Source: Sphingomonas sp. BT-65
GTDB taxonomy: Bacteria; Pseudomonadota; Alphaproteobacteria; Sphingomonadales; Sphingomonadaceae
NCBI RefSeq assembly: GCF_026107375.2
Contig: NZ_JAPCIA010000002.1
Span: 685,702 to 749,701 of the forward strand
Direction of reading: 5' to 3'
DNA: 64,000 nt
Under the pieces are notes generated by a model. The model saw nothing but the letters and a program-made list of their open reading frames with translations. It did not search any database and had not been told where the DNA came from. Shown here piece after piece: positions 25,007-33,072 of the stretch. The first letter of the stretch is position 1. The number at the start of each line of letters is the position of its first letter. A program made the translations under genes and the position numbers.

Positions 25007-25498
25007 ATGAGCGTCATTCCGGCAGATATTGCACCCGTTTTTCGGAACGCGGGCTGGTTTGAAGACCGGCGCGTCGCTGTTGATACCGCCGTGCCGATGT
25101 ATCACCCAAGCTTCGCCGTGCTGACCGAGCTTGGAGGGGTTGTCCTGCGCAACCCTGCCCCAAGCGTCGTGTCAATCGCCTTTCGGCATGTCAACGATGC
25201 GGCTCCGGATGTTGCCGAGTGGGAGGCAGTGCTCGGAACGAAGATAGTCGGAGTAGCCGAGCAAGACGGCGGCCATGCGGAACTCTATCTTACCGGGCGC
25301 GGGCAAGTGCTGGGCTTCAGTCTCATTCACCCTGCCTGCTGGCTCGTCGGTGAGACTTTCGGAAGCGCGCTTCAAGCCCTAACCAAGGGGCGGCGCTCAA
25401 AGCCCATGCTGCTGCCCGGCCAAGAGGGCGTAGCGCTCTACGGCACCCGCTTTCATCGCGGGGATGCCGGGGTGCTCGGTCCGGCCGATCTCGCTTAG
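25007..25498 (+). CDS. SUKH-3 family immunity protein
   Basis: A 163-residue protein with the SUKH-3 pattern: FRNAGWFEDRRVAVD at the start, HPSFAVLTELGGVVL, then GGHAELYLTGRGQVLGFSLI and KPMLLPGQEGVALYGTRF. SUKH-3 proteins are immunity factors for polymorphic toxins. Orphan gene between repeat copies 15 and 16, close to the Imm70 gene. Confidence 0.85.
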   Translation: MSVIPADIAPVFRNAGWFEDRRVAVDTAVPMYHPSFAVLTELGGVVLRNPAPSVVSIAFRHVNDAAPDVAEWEAVLGTKIVGVAEQDGGHAELYLTGRGQVLGFSLIHPACWLVGETFGSALQALTKGRRSKPMLLPGQEGVALYGTRFHRGDAGVLGPADLA

Positions 25499-25506
25499 GA
25501 GAATGG

Positions 25507-25614
25507 CTGCTTCCCACCCCGTAGCGGACGCCCGATCTCACCTGAACGAATGGCAACTTTCAGGATTGTCGACAGGCGGGCTGAACGGCCGAAAAGAGGG
25601 CGCTTAGCTGCCGC
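25507..25614 (+). repeat. Intergenic repeat, type B, copy 16 (left two thirds)
   Basis: CTGCTTCCCACCCCGTAGCG, CCTGAACGAATGGCAACTTT, CAGGATTGTCGACAGGCGGG, ending GGGCGCTTAGCTGCCGC. It stops at the 3' end of the exosortase operon. Confidence 0.85.
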
Positions 25615-25617
25615 GCA

Positions 25618-27189
25618 TTATTCCGCGACAGCAACCCGGGGAATGCTGATCCTAAAGGTCGCTCCATCCTTCGTGTCCCGAAGCGACAACTTCCCTCCGG
25701 TCACACCAAGCAGTGAAGCGGCAATGGAAAGTCCCAGCCCCGTTCCTCCCTGTGCGCGCCGGCCCGTGAAGAAGGCTTCGAAGATTCGATCGCGATCGGA
25801 AGCGGCAATCCCCTCGCCATTGTCGATCACATCGATCCAAGCGTCCGTGTCGCTCGTTGAGATCCAGATCCGGATGGAGGTCGCGCCGGCCTGCCGACTA
25901 TTCTCGGCCAGCGTCGCCAACACGGCGGTCAAGGTTTCCGGCAAGACTCGCGCCAGCACCGGATCGGATGGCGCATAGAGCTGGATCGAGAGGTCCGCCG
26001 TTTCGGCTTCGCTGCGGAAATCGTGGATGACCGCCACGACATCGCTCTGCGGATTCTCGGTCGCGATGGCGAGGTCTGCGCGGGACAGGTCGAGCAGTCG
26101 TCCGACGAGTCGGGAGAGGCGGTCGGTATCGGCCATCGCATTGTCGAGAAACCGGCGGCGCTGCTCGGGACGCATGGTTGCGTCATGGTCGATCAGCAGC
26201 TCAAGCGCGCCCCGGATGCCGGTCAACGGCGTCTTGAATTCATGGCTCATTGCGGTCGCGAAATCTCGCAGATAGCGGGTCCGCTGATCCACCCGCTGCG
26301 CCATCGCCGCAAAGTTGGCGTAGAGCTCGCGGATCTCGATTGCTGCGGTGGCGGGTGTGTCCGGCACGCTCGCGCCGCCGCGTGCGACCTCGGCGCTCGC
26401 CGCCGCAAGCGCCTGAATCGGCCTTGCGATGCCGCGCGACAGCAATGCCGCTAGCACGACCAACGCGAGGAGGATGAGCATGACACCGAGCGCGATCTTA
26501 CCGCGATCCTGATAGATGCCGACGAACAGGCCGCGCGGGGTGCGCGACAGCATCACCGCGCCGACCACCCTGTTATTCACGATCACTGGGCGAACATGAT
26601 GAACGCGGATTCCCGCCGCTCGGCTCAACAGTCTGAGCGGGGAGCGCATGCCGTAGGCGTTGCCGTCGCGCGAGCGCAGCACCGTCGCCACCTGGCCCGA
26701 TAGCGCCCGTCGGACCTCGGGCAGCGCGGCGTAGCTCAAACCGATGTCGTCTTGGCCAACCACGACCACGCCCTTGGCGTCGAGCAGCCGCGTTGCCGCC
26801 AAGGTCGTGGCAGCGGCATCGGCAACGATCGGCGCGATGACGAGACCGACGCGAATGGCGGCGGGGTCGGCGGGTCCAGCCTGCGCGCCGCGCGGCTGCG
26901 GAGATAGCACGGGATCGCTCCGCAGATCGATCGCTGGCGGCTCGGGCTGCGGCGCGCGCGGTCCACGCGGCGCGTCCCTCCAGGCGATGCCCGTGGCGGA
27001 CGCCAGGACCGCGCCCTGCGCGACCAATTCGGCTTCGGTCTGCTGAACCAGCGTATTCTCGTACACGCGTAGGAACACTGCGCCGACCCCCGGCAAGGCC
27101 GCGACGAGCAAGAAGGTGGCGAGCAGGATCGTGCGCAGGCTCAGCGCCGGCCAATGGCGTTTGGCGACGGCCTTGAGCCGCGCGATCAA
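25618..27189 (-). CDS. Sensor histidine kinase of the exosortase operon
   Basis: A 523-residue membrane kinase: TM1 about 18-40, periplasmic sensor domain (about 41-230, with a Pro-rich insert), TM2 about 233-257, HAMP, then the phosphoacceptor helix FATAMSHEFKTPLTGIRGAL and an ATPase domain with DNGEGI and GTGLGLSIAASLL. The start is TTG at 27189, overlapping the response-regulator stop (TTGA). Last gene of a five-gene operon. Resembles CreC/ChvG-type kinases; the signal is unknown. Confidence 0.88.
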   Translation of the reverse strand: MIARLKAVAKRHWPALSLRTILLATFLLVAALPGVGAVFLRVYENTLVQQTEAELVAQGAVLASATGIAWRDAPRGPRAPQPEPPAIDLRSDPVLSPQPRGAQAGPADPAAIRVGLVIAPIVADAAATTLAATRLLDAKGVVVVGQDDIGLSYAALPEVRRALSGQVATVLRSRDGNAYGMRSPLRLLSRAAGIRVHHVRPVIVNNRVVGAVMLSRTPRGLFVGIYQDRGKIALGVMLILLALVVLAALLSRGIARPIQALAAASAEVARGGASVPDTPATAAIEIRELYANFAAMAQRVDQRTRYLRDFATAMSHEFKTPLTGIRGALELLIDHDATMRPEQRRRFLDNAMADTDRLSRLVGRLLDLSRADLAIATENPQSDVVAVIHDFRSEAETADLSIQLYAPSDPVLARVLPETLTAVLATLAENSRQAGATSIRIWISTSDTDAWIDVIDNGEGIAASDRDRIFEAFFTGRRAQGGTGLGLSIAASLLGVTGGKLSLRDTKDGATFRISIPRVAVAE

Positions 27190-27899
27190 CCGCAGCTGCC
27201 CAGGCGATAACCGATGCCCGGACGCGTTTCGATCAGATCGTCACAGCCGGCTCGGGTGAATTTCGCGCGCAGGTTGCGCACATGGCTGTCGATCGTGCGA
27301 TCGGTGAGGGCGAAGCCCGGCCCACGCAGGCGGTCGATGATCGCATCGCGCGAGAACACCTTGGACGGCATCGACGCCAGTAAGGTCAGCAATTGGAACT
27401 CGGTCGCGGTGGTGGGCACGATTGCACCATCGACTCGCGCTTCCCATGCGTCGCCGTCGAGCACCAGCCGGCCATTGCGCAGCACCGAGGCCGGCGGTGT
27501 CGGCGCGATGTGCAAGTTGCGCCGTTTCAGGATCGCCCCGATCCGCGCGACGACCTCCCGCGGGGAGAAGGGTTTAGTCACATAATCGTCGCCGCCGATT
27601 TCGATGCCGACGATGCGATCGATCTCGTCTTCGCGTGATGACAGGAACAGGATCGGGATGTTCGCGGCAGCATCGGCGCCCGCGCGCAGCCGGCGGCACA
27701 GGTCGAGACCGTCCAGCCGGGGCATGTTGATGTCGAGCACGGCAAGATCCGGCATGCGCGCGGCGATGCGCGCGAGCGCGGCGTCACCGTCCTCGGCCTG
27801 GTCGGTCGTCATCCCTGCATTCTCGACCGCGAAGACAAGCAGATCGCGGATATGCGGGTCGTCGTCGACGATCAGAATATGGTGGCGCATCGCGTACAT
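27186..27899 (-). CDS. OmpR-family response regulator of the exosortase operon
   Basis: A 237-residue protein. The receiver domain has acidic residues ILIVDDDPHIRDLL, the phosphorylatable Asp in LAVLDINMPRLDGLDL and the conserved Lys in YVTKPFSP. The C-terminal winged helix reads TATEFQLLTLLASMPSKVFS and TIDSHVRNLRAKF. Partner of the kinase encoded directly downstream. Start ATG at 27899, 25 bases after the preceding gene. Confidence 0.92.
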   Translation of the reverse strand: MYAMRHHILIVDDDPHIRDLLVFAVENAGMTTDQAEDGDAALARIAARMPDLAVLDINMPRLDGLDLCRRLRAGADAAANIPILFLSSREDEIDRIVGIEIGGDDYVTKPFSPREVVARIGAILKRRNLHIAPTPPASVLRNGRLVLDGDAWEARVDGAIVPTTATEFQLLTLLASMPSKVFSRDAIIDRLRGPGFALTDRTIDSHVRNLRAKFTRAGCDDLIETRPGIGYRLGSCG

Positions 27900-27924
27900 G
27901 GGTTCTCCCGAAAAGGGCCGCGGG

Positions 27925-28428
27925 TCAACCGGTGCGCTCGACCGTCATCGCCGCCAGCCACGGACCCGCCGACTGGCCGAGCAGCGCCGGCCAGTACCAG
28001 CTCGAAATGTCGGGATAGCTCGCTCCGTCGACAGCAATTACTCGCTCGCACACCTTGAACGTCACGCCGTCGCGCGCCGCCTCGAAGCAGGACGAGAGTG
28101 CGCCACCGGGCAGACGGACCATCGGAAGCGGACGCAGGCGGTAGCCGATTGCGCCGAAACAGTCCTTGGCGGGGTGAAGCTGGCGCGTCGCCGCGGCAAG
28201 GCTGCGCAGGACGACCTGACGCCGCCCGTCCTCGAAGCGGGCGATATGGCCGGGAAAGTCGCGCGCCAGCCGCGCGTCGAGCGGCGTCGGCGACATACGC
28301 TTGAGCGGCCTGCCTTCGAAATGGGTGGGCCAGGCGGGTGCGGGCGGGAAGGCGTCGCGTGTGCCGGACAACAGCGGCGCGGCGGCGGCGAGCCCAGCAG
28401 CGGCGAACAATGTGAGGCGGCCGGTCAT
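27925..28428 (-). CDS. Exosortase-associated periplasmic protein (EpsI-like)
   Basis: A 167-residue exported protein with an N-terminal hydrophobic segment (LTLFAAAGLAAAAPLLSGT). The mature part contains HPAKDCFGAIGYRLRPLPM and later ERVIAVDGASYPDISSWYW, reminiscent of the HPxxC region and aromatic tail of EpsI/DUF3485-like proteins that accompany exosortases. The ATG overlaps the exosortase stop by four bases. Assignment rests on context and this motif. Confidence 0.6.
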   Translation of the reverse strand: MTGRLTLFAAAGLAAAAPLLSGTRDAFPPAPAWPTHFEGRPLKRMSPTPLDARLARDFPGHIARFEDGRRQVVLRSLAAATRQLHPAKDCFGAIGYRLRPLPMVRLPGGALSSCFEAARDGVTFKVCERVIAVDGASYPDISSWYWPALLGQSAGPWLAAMTVERTG

Positions 28429-29189
28429 TGGGGCCGCCATTGCGGGCGCAGCACGGCGAGGAGCCCGGCCGCGACGAGCGCGAATGCGATTACCCCGACT
28501 GCCTCGTGCGCGACGGGGCCTTGCAGGCGCTCGATCCGCCCATGCTCTACATAGAACAGGCTGGCGGCGCGCAGCGCGTTGCCGAGGATCGCGATCGCCG
28601 TCGCGACCAACAGCGAGCGGGCGTAGGCGAGCGGCCGTTGCGCCCCGGCAAGCGCGACAATGCTCGCCAGCACCAGCGACGCCCACAACATCCGCACGCC
28701 GCTGCACGGCCCGTCGAACAGCAGCGCCTGGCCCTGCCATTCGAGCGCCACGCCGTTGAGCCCGACGTCCATGCCATTGGCGCGAAGCAGGCCGACGGTG
28801 ATTAGTGCCGACACCCGCCGGAGCGGATAGGCCAGCAGGAAATCGAGCGTGGGCAATACCGGCAACAGCAACGTGGTGAGGCCGAGCATCGGCAGCCGCG
28901 GCAGACGGATTCCGGCCGTAGCGGCTACCAACATCGCCCCGGCCGCGACACCGATCTGCAGCAGCGCGGGCCCGTTCACGCTGACGAGCGCGTAGCAGAG
29001 GAGGATGCCCGCAAGCGGTAGCGCGGGGACCTGCTTGTCCCGCGACTGCCAGCCACGCCACGCCAGACCGCCGGCCAGTAGCGCGATCATCGCCATCTCT
29101 GCCGGATCGCTCGCCCGTCCCGCGAGCAGACTCCACGCATCCCAGCAGGCCAGGCCCACGAGGATCAGCGCGGTCCGGGCCGGGATCAT
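28425..29189 (-). CDS. Exosortase
   Basis: A 254-residue integral membrane protease/transpeptidase with eight or so helices and the catalytic set of exosortases: Cys in LLFDGPCSGVRMLWAS, Arg in ILGNALRAASLFYVEHG and His in PVAHEAVGVIAFAL. Exosortases process C-terminal PEP-CTERM-type signals. The likely single substrate is the VIT protein just upstream, whose C-terminus begins PEPEVWALL. The start ATG (29189) overlaps that gene's stop (ATGA); a longer start at 29234 is possible. Confidence 0.85.
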   Translation of the reverse strand: MIPARTALILVGLACWDAWSLLAGRASDPAEMAMIALLAGGLAWRGWQSRDKQVPALPLAGILLCYALVSVNGPALLQIGVAAGAMLVAATAGIRLPRLPMLGLTTLLLPVLPTLDFLLAYPLRRVSALITVGLLRANGMDVGLNGVALEWQGQALLFDGPCSGVRMLWASLVLASIVALAGAQRPLAYARSLLVATAIAILGNALRAASLFYVEHGRIERLQGPVAHEAVGVIAFALVAAGLLAVLRPQWRPQ

Positions 29190-31528
29190 GCGAAGCGCAA
29201 CCCTGGCGACGCGAATCGTCGCCGCAGCATCCACGCCGCACAGGAGGCAAGGATGATGAGCAGCGCCCAGACCTCCGGTTCGGGAATGGTTGGAACGTCG
29301 CCGGCGCTAGGGACCGGCAGGTCGTTATTCTTGTAGTCCACATCCGTCTCCAGCACCACCGCGCCGCTGACCGGGGTGATCACGTTGAGGCGGTGCGCCA
29401 GCAGGATCGCGCGGTCGCGGGCCTCGCCGGTCGCGCCGCCGTCGTCGGACAGCTCGCGCGCGGCCCATAGCCGCACGAGATGAGCGGAGGCCGGTGCGCC
29501 TGTGGCGGGCACGCGGCGATAGTCCGTCCGCCACGACGGGCCGGACATGCCGGCGAGGATCGCGCGTAGGTCGGCCGTCATGTCCGCGCCCGGCGTGACC
29601 ATCCGCGCCTGTTCGAATAGTGGCGCAGCCTGCACCGTGAACGCACGGCCGGGCGAGGTCTGGTAGCGGATCAGCTGCGGCAGGCGCTCTCCGCGCTCGA
29701 GAAGCTGCCCGAGCGCGGCGCTCGAACGGGCGAAATCGACCGGCTGCGCGCCGTGAACCCACAGGACCGTGCCGCCGCTCGTGCCGGCGCGGGCGAACGC
29801 GTCGGTCAACGCCGGCAGATTGTCCTGCCCGCCGCGATAGCTCGCCTCGCTCAGCGCAGCGACGATGCGCGCCCGTTGCGTTGGCGACCAGGGTGCGGGA
29901 TCGACGGTCGATGTCGCGTCCGCGACGATGACCAACCCGACCGGCAGCCGGGCGGGCAGCGCGTCCAGCGCCCGTGTCAGCGCGGCCCCGGCCTCCGCCA
30001 TTTGCGCCGATCCGTCGAGCACGAGCATCAGCGCCGACGAGTGCCCGGCGATCCGGCGGATGTGCTGCTCGATCGCGATCGGCTCCCGTCCGCCGATCTC
30101 GCCGGTGCGCAGCGAGGGGGCGGCCAGCCTGGTCGTCTCGAAGCGTGGGCGCGAGGCTAGCAGCTCGGCATCGCGAAACGCGCCCCGCAGCGGCGCGCGC
30201 GTCAGCGACGGCATTCCCGCCGCCCAGCGCAGCGGCGCATCGCTCGCGACCCAGCCATTGTGCCGGAGCTCGCCGTCGATCTCGAAATTGCGCTCGACGA
30301 TGGCGGGGAAGGCCTGGGTGCGCCGTCCATCGGCGGCGATCGCGAAAGGTGCGGTATAGCCGATCCGCAGCTTGATCCGGTCGCGCGGCTGGATCGGAAA
30401 CGCCTGGACCAGCAGCCGCCCGGCGCCGGCGGTGGTCACCAGCAGCGGATCGCGCCGCGCATTGACCACCTTGGAATAAGCGGCACGGGTTTCGGCACGG
30501 CCCGCGATGCTGGCCTCGCGCGGCTCGCCATTGACCCACAGCGTCGCACGCGACGCCACCGCGCCCTCGGGCATGGCGAGCGTAAAGCGCGCCTCGTTTT
30601 GCACGTCGGCGGCGTTGGCGACCTCCAGCGTCCATTCCGTGTAGGCGAGATTGTCCGCCGGCGCCGCCGCGACATCGATACGCGAGCTCGCGAGCGAGAG
30701 GCCCTCGACCCGGGCGCCCACCTGCTCGCCGCCGAGATCTTCGTCGAAGCGAAGCCAGCGATGCCGAGCGGCAAGACCGCCGGTCGGCAGCGGTCGCGCA
30801 TTGAACGCCTCGCCCGTCACGCGGTAATAGAGCTCGCGCGCGTCCTCGCCATTGGCGCGGGAGCGACCCCAGGCGCCGTCCCGCCACGACGACACCAGCC
30901 AGCTGACCAGGCCGGTGGCCCGGGCGTCGCCGCCATGCGCGATCCGCAACAGCATGTCGCGATTGCCGACGGCGCGCATAAGCCGGACCGCGGCGGTTTG
31001 GTCCGCCGCCGACCCGGCATAACGGTTGAGCGCGAGATGCACCGCCGTCGCCGGCAAATCCGCCGCGGTCAACAGCAGCAGGCCGGTACCGACGCCAAGC
31101 GCGACCCATCGCCCCATCGGGGCCTCCCATAGCTCGACCCGCCGCAGCCAGCGGATCGTCAGCGCGGCGGCGATCAGAGGCGCGAAGGGCAGCAGGCCAA
31201 TCCCGAAGAAAATGATCGCGACTATCGCGATCGGGAGGATCGGAAGAAACGGCAACGAATAGGTCGCGGCGACGGCAATTGCCGCCCCGGCCGCCAGCCC
31301 AAGCCATTTCGGTGCGGCCGCCCCGCTGCGGAGCATCATCCAGACCAGCAGATTGACGATCGGCACGGCGCTGACCAGCAGCAAGTGGGCGAAGCTGGGC
31401 AACGGATCGAAGAAGGCCCCGGCGCACCAGCCTGTCACCAGCTCGATCAATATCGCCGCGGCGGGCAATCCACTTCCGAACAGCAGCGCGATTGGTCCAG
31501 GTGGGGCGGTGGGTGATCGATAGGGCAT
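29186..31528 (-). CDS. VIT/vWA-type membrane protein with C-terminal PEP-CTERM-like sorting signal
   Basis: A 780-residue protein. An N-terminal block of about five or six helices (1-165) precedes a large exported part with a VIT-like domain (about 275-420, YTEWTLEVANAADVQNEARF and MPEGAVASRATLWVNGEPRE) and a von Willebrand A-like domain (about 490-650, SALMLVLDGSAQM). The C-terminus is PTIPEPEVWALLIILASCAA followed by WMLRRRF, that is Pro-Glu-Pro, one helix, basic cluster. It is the probable substrate of the downstream exosortase, as in other exosortase systems with a dedicated VIT-domain target. First gene of the operon. Confidence 0.8.
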   Translation of the reverse strand: MPYRSPTAPPGPIALLFGSGLPAAAILIELVTGWCAGAFFDPLPSFAHLLLVSAVPIVNLLVWMMLRSGAAAPKWLGLAAGAAIAVAATYSLPFLPILPIAIVAIIFFGIGLLPFAPLIAAALTIRWLRRVELWEAPMGRWVALGVGTGLLLLTAADLPATAVHLALNRYAGSAADQTAAVRLMRAVGNRDMLLRIAHGGDARATGLVSWLVSSWRDGAWGRSRANGEDARELYYRVTGEAFNARPLPTGGLAARHRWLRFDEDLGGEQVGARVEGLSLASSRIDVAAAPADNLAYTEWTLEVANAADVQNEARFTLAMPEGAVASRATLWVNGEPREASIAGRAETRAAYSKVVNARRDPLLVTTAGAGRLLVQAFPIQPRDRIKLRIGYTAPFAIAADGRRTQAFPAIVERNFEIDGELRHNGWVASDAPLRWAAGMPSLTRAPLRGAFRDAELLASRPRFETTRLAAPSLRTGEIGGREPIAIEQHIRRIAGHSSALMLVLDGSAQMAEAGAALTRALDALPARLPVGLVIVADATSTVDPAPWSPTQRARIVAALSEASYRGGQDNLPALTDAFARAGTSGGTVLWVHGAQPVDFARSSAALGQLLERGERLPQLIRYQTSPGRAFTVQAAPLFEQARMVTPGADMTADLRAILAGMSGPSWRTDYRRVPATGAPASAHLVRLWAARELSDDGGATGEARDRAILLAHRLNVITPVSGAVVLETDVDYKNNDLPVPSAGDVPTIPEPEVWALLIILASCAAWMLRRRFASPGLRFA

Positions 31529-31736
31529 GTTGCGGGCTCCCGTCTGGCCCCTTCATGCCCGCGCGATTCGCACCATTGATGCCGCGCGGAAGGATTTGAG
31601 TTCAGATCGATGTGCAGAAGCCGTGCAGATTTGGCCTCCGAGGTCCCCAAACCCGTTTGTGCAAACCTCAAATTCCCCCGGAGCAGACGGGTATCAGAAG
31701 TGTCCGCTTTCAAGCAGTAAACTTTAAGCGATCAGT

Positions 31737-31814
31737 GACCGCTGTGAGGGCGCCAAGCAGCCGGCACGGCTGACTCGATCTCGAACGGCAGGAAACGACC
31801 CCATTGCGGACGCT
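31737..31814 (+). repeat. Intergenic repeat, type B, copy 17 (right half)
   Basis: GACCGCTGTGAGGGCGCCAA, CTCGATCTCGAACGGCAGG, AAACGACCCCATTGCGGACG. Together with copy 16 it reconstitutes one whole type B unit around the exosortase operon. The rest of the gap 31529-31736 holds the operon promoter region; no clear -35/-10 seen. Confidence 0.85.
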
Positions 31815-31837
31815 GGCATGGTCGATACACTGCCCAA

Positions 31838-32263
31838 ATGTCGCGCGTAGCCTTGCAAAATCTACTCGCTCTACTTTCGCTGGCTAGCTGCTCCGCCGCG
31901 CCAACAAATGAGCTTGTGATAGCCACGGACGATGGTCCTCCTGCCGAACTTGTCGCGAACATCGAGGAGAGATTGGCGGACGACCCGTGCTTATCTGATA
32001 TAGGGACAAAGCGGCGTGAATACCGATACGTTTCACGTGACGAAAAAATTGATCGTGATCTAATTGACATAAAGGTGCAGGAAGCGGGGATAGACGGTCT
32101 CACGGCTGGTCGTTTTATTTTGGGACCTCCAACGTCCTTCGGATTCGATGGCCGACATTATTTCGTCGCGTTCGCAACCTACAAAGTAAGCCGCGATTCC
32201 CTAGACCTGTGGACCTGCGGCCAAAATGTGGGAAGCAGCGTTCGACGCGAGCCCATCTACTGA
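31838..32263 (+). CDS. Hypothetical lipoprotein in repeat array
   Basis: A 141-residue protein with a lipoprotein signal (ALQNLLALLSLASCSAAPTN, lipobox LASC, Cys about residue 18). The mature part is acidic (ELVIATDDGPPAELVANIEE) with two further Cys. No family recognised. Base composition is less GC-rich than core genes. Single gene between repeat copies 17 and 18. Confidence 0.6.
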   Translation: MSRVALQNLLALLSLASCSAAPTNELVIATDDGPPAELVANIEERLADDPCLSDIGTKRREYRYVSRDEKIDRDLIDIKVQEAGIDGLTAGRFILGPPTSFGFDGRHYFVAFATYKVSRDSLDLWTCGQNVGSSVRREPIY

Positions 32264-32269
32264 ACGGCA

Positions 32270-32355
32270 ACTTACCACCCAAATTTGAGCCGTTCGCAGG
32301 TGCGGAGGCCGCTCCGGGAGCAGACGGTCGGGAAACGACCCATTGCGGTCATTAG
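32270..32355 (+). repeat. Intergenic repeat, type A, copy 18
   Basis: CTTACCACCCAAATTTGAGC, GTTCGCAGGTGCGGAGGCCG, GGAAACGACCCATTGCGGTC. Full length. Confidence 0.85.
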
Positions 32356-32390
32356 CCTCACCATCCAAGTAGTGCCAAAGGGGGCATTTC

Positions 32391-32954
32391 ATGGGCATTG
32401 GCGATTGGTTCCGACGCGGCAAGCGCAAGGATGAAGATGTCCAGCTCATTTCCGTCGAACTGACGTCAATCGGCGGGCCGCCCGAGCTCGATTACCTCTT
32501 CATAGAAATACCAGAAGTCGACGTCATTCGGGCAATCGATGGGTGGAAATGGCTCCCCTTAAAGGGTCTCACGGCTATCGCGGTGTCGGCGTTCGGCGAG
32601 GTGTTTCTCCGCGACAGCGCCGGTGTCATCCATCAAATCGACACCATTGAAGGAAAGCTTTCGAAGGCCGCCAACTCTCTTCCTGAGCTAGCCGCCATGC
32701 TTCAAGATGCAGAGGCAAGGGACAACCTGTTGTTTGCGGGACTGGTAATTGGCGCTCGCAGGAGGGGGCTAATTCTCGAACCGGGCGAGTGTTACGATTT
32801 CAGACTTGCTCCCATTGTCGGCGGGAACATGGGCGTTGATGAAATGCAGAAACTGTCATTCGTCGTGAAGCTTCACATCGCGGGTCAGCTCCACGAGCAA
32901 GTCAAGGACCTGCCGCCGGGAACTCGGATCAGCAACGTTAACATCTCATCCTAA
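32391..32954 (+). CDS. Tdi1/DUF1851-type immunity protein
   Basis: A 187-residue protein. The C-terminal two thirds match the T6SS immunity protein Tdi1 C-terminal (DUF1851) pattern: GLTAIAVSAFGEVFLRDSAG, DTIEGKLSKAANSLPELAAM, and FVVKLHIAGQLHEQVKDLPP then GTRI. The N-terminus is charged (GIGDWFRRGKRKDEDV). It probably protects against a secreted effector, but no effector or secretion genes are near. Bounded by repeat copies 18 and 19. Confidence 0.78.
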   Translation: MGIGDWFRRGKRKDEDVQLISVELTSIGGPPELDYLFIEIPEVDVIRAIDGWKWLPLKGLTAIAVSAFGEVFLRDSAGVIHQIDTIEGKLSKAANSLPELAAMLQDAEARDNLLFAGLVIGARRRGLILEPGECYDFRLAPIVGGNMGVDEMQKLSFVVKLHIAGQLHEQVKDLPPGTRISNVNISS

Positions 32955-32956
32955 TG

Positions 32957-33071
32957 ACCGCTTCCCACCCGAGTGCAGACACCCGGTCTATGCGTGAACC
33001 GAACGGCTGCTTTCGGGATCGCCGGCCGGCATGCCGTATGACCGCTGTGAGGGCGCGAAGCGGCCGCCGAT
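32957..33071 (+). repeat. Intergenic repeat, type B, copy 19
   Basis: CGCTTCCCACCCGAGTGCAG, GAACGGCTGCTTTCGGGATC, ATGACCGCTGTGAGGGCGCG, ending AAGCGGCCGCC. Right end missing. Last copy of the array. Confidence 0.8.
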
Positions 33072-33072
33072 T

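Noticed and set aside
8891..33071. A classical integron with attC sites
   Set aside because: No IntI-type integrase was found and the repeats lack clear RYYYAAC/GTTRRRY cores at both ends. Only the general array geometry is similar.
8891..33071. CRISPR array
   Set aside because: The repeats are 80-160 bases, far apart, with genes rather than short spacers between them. No cas genes are visible.
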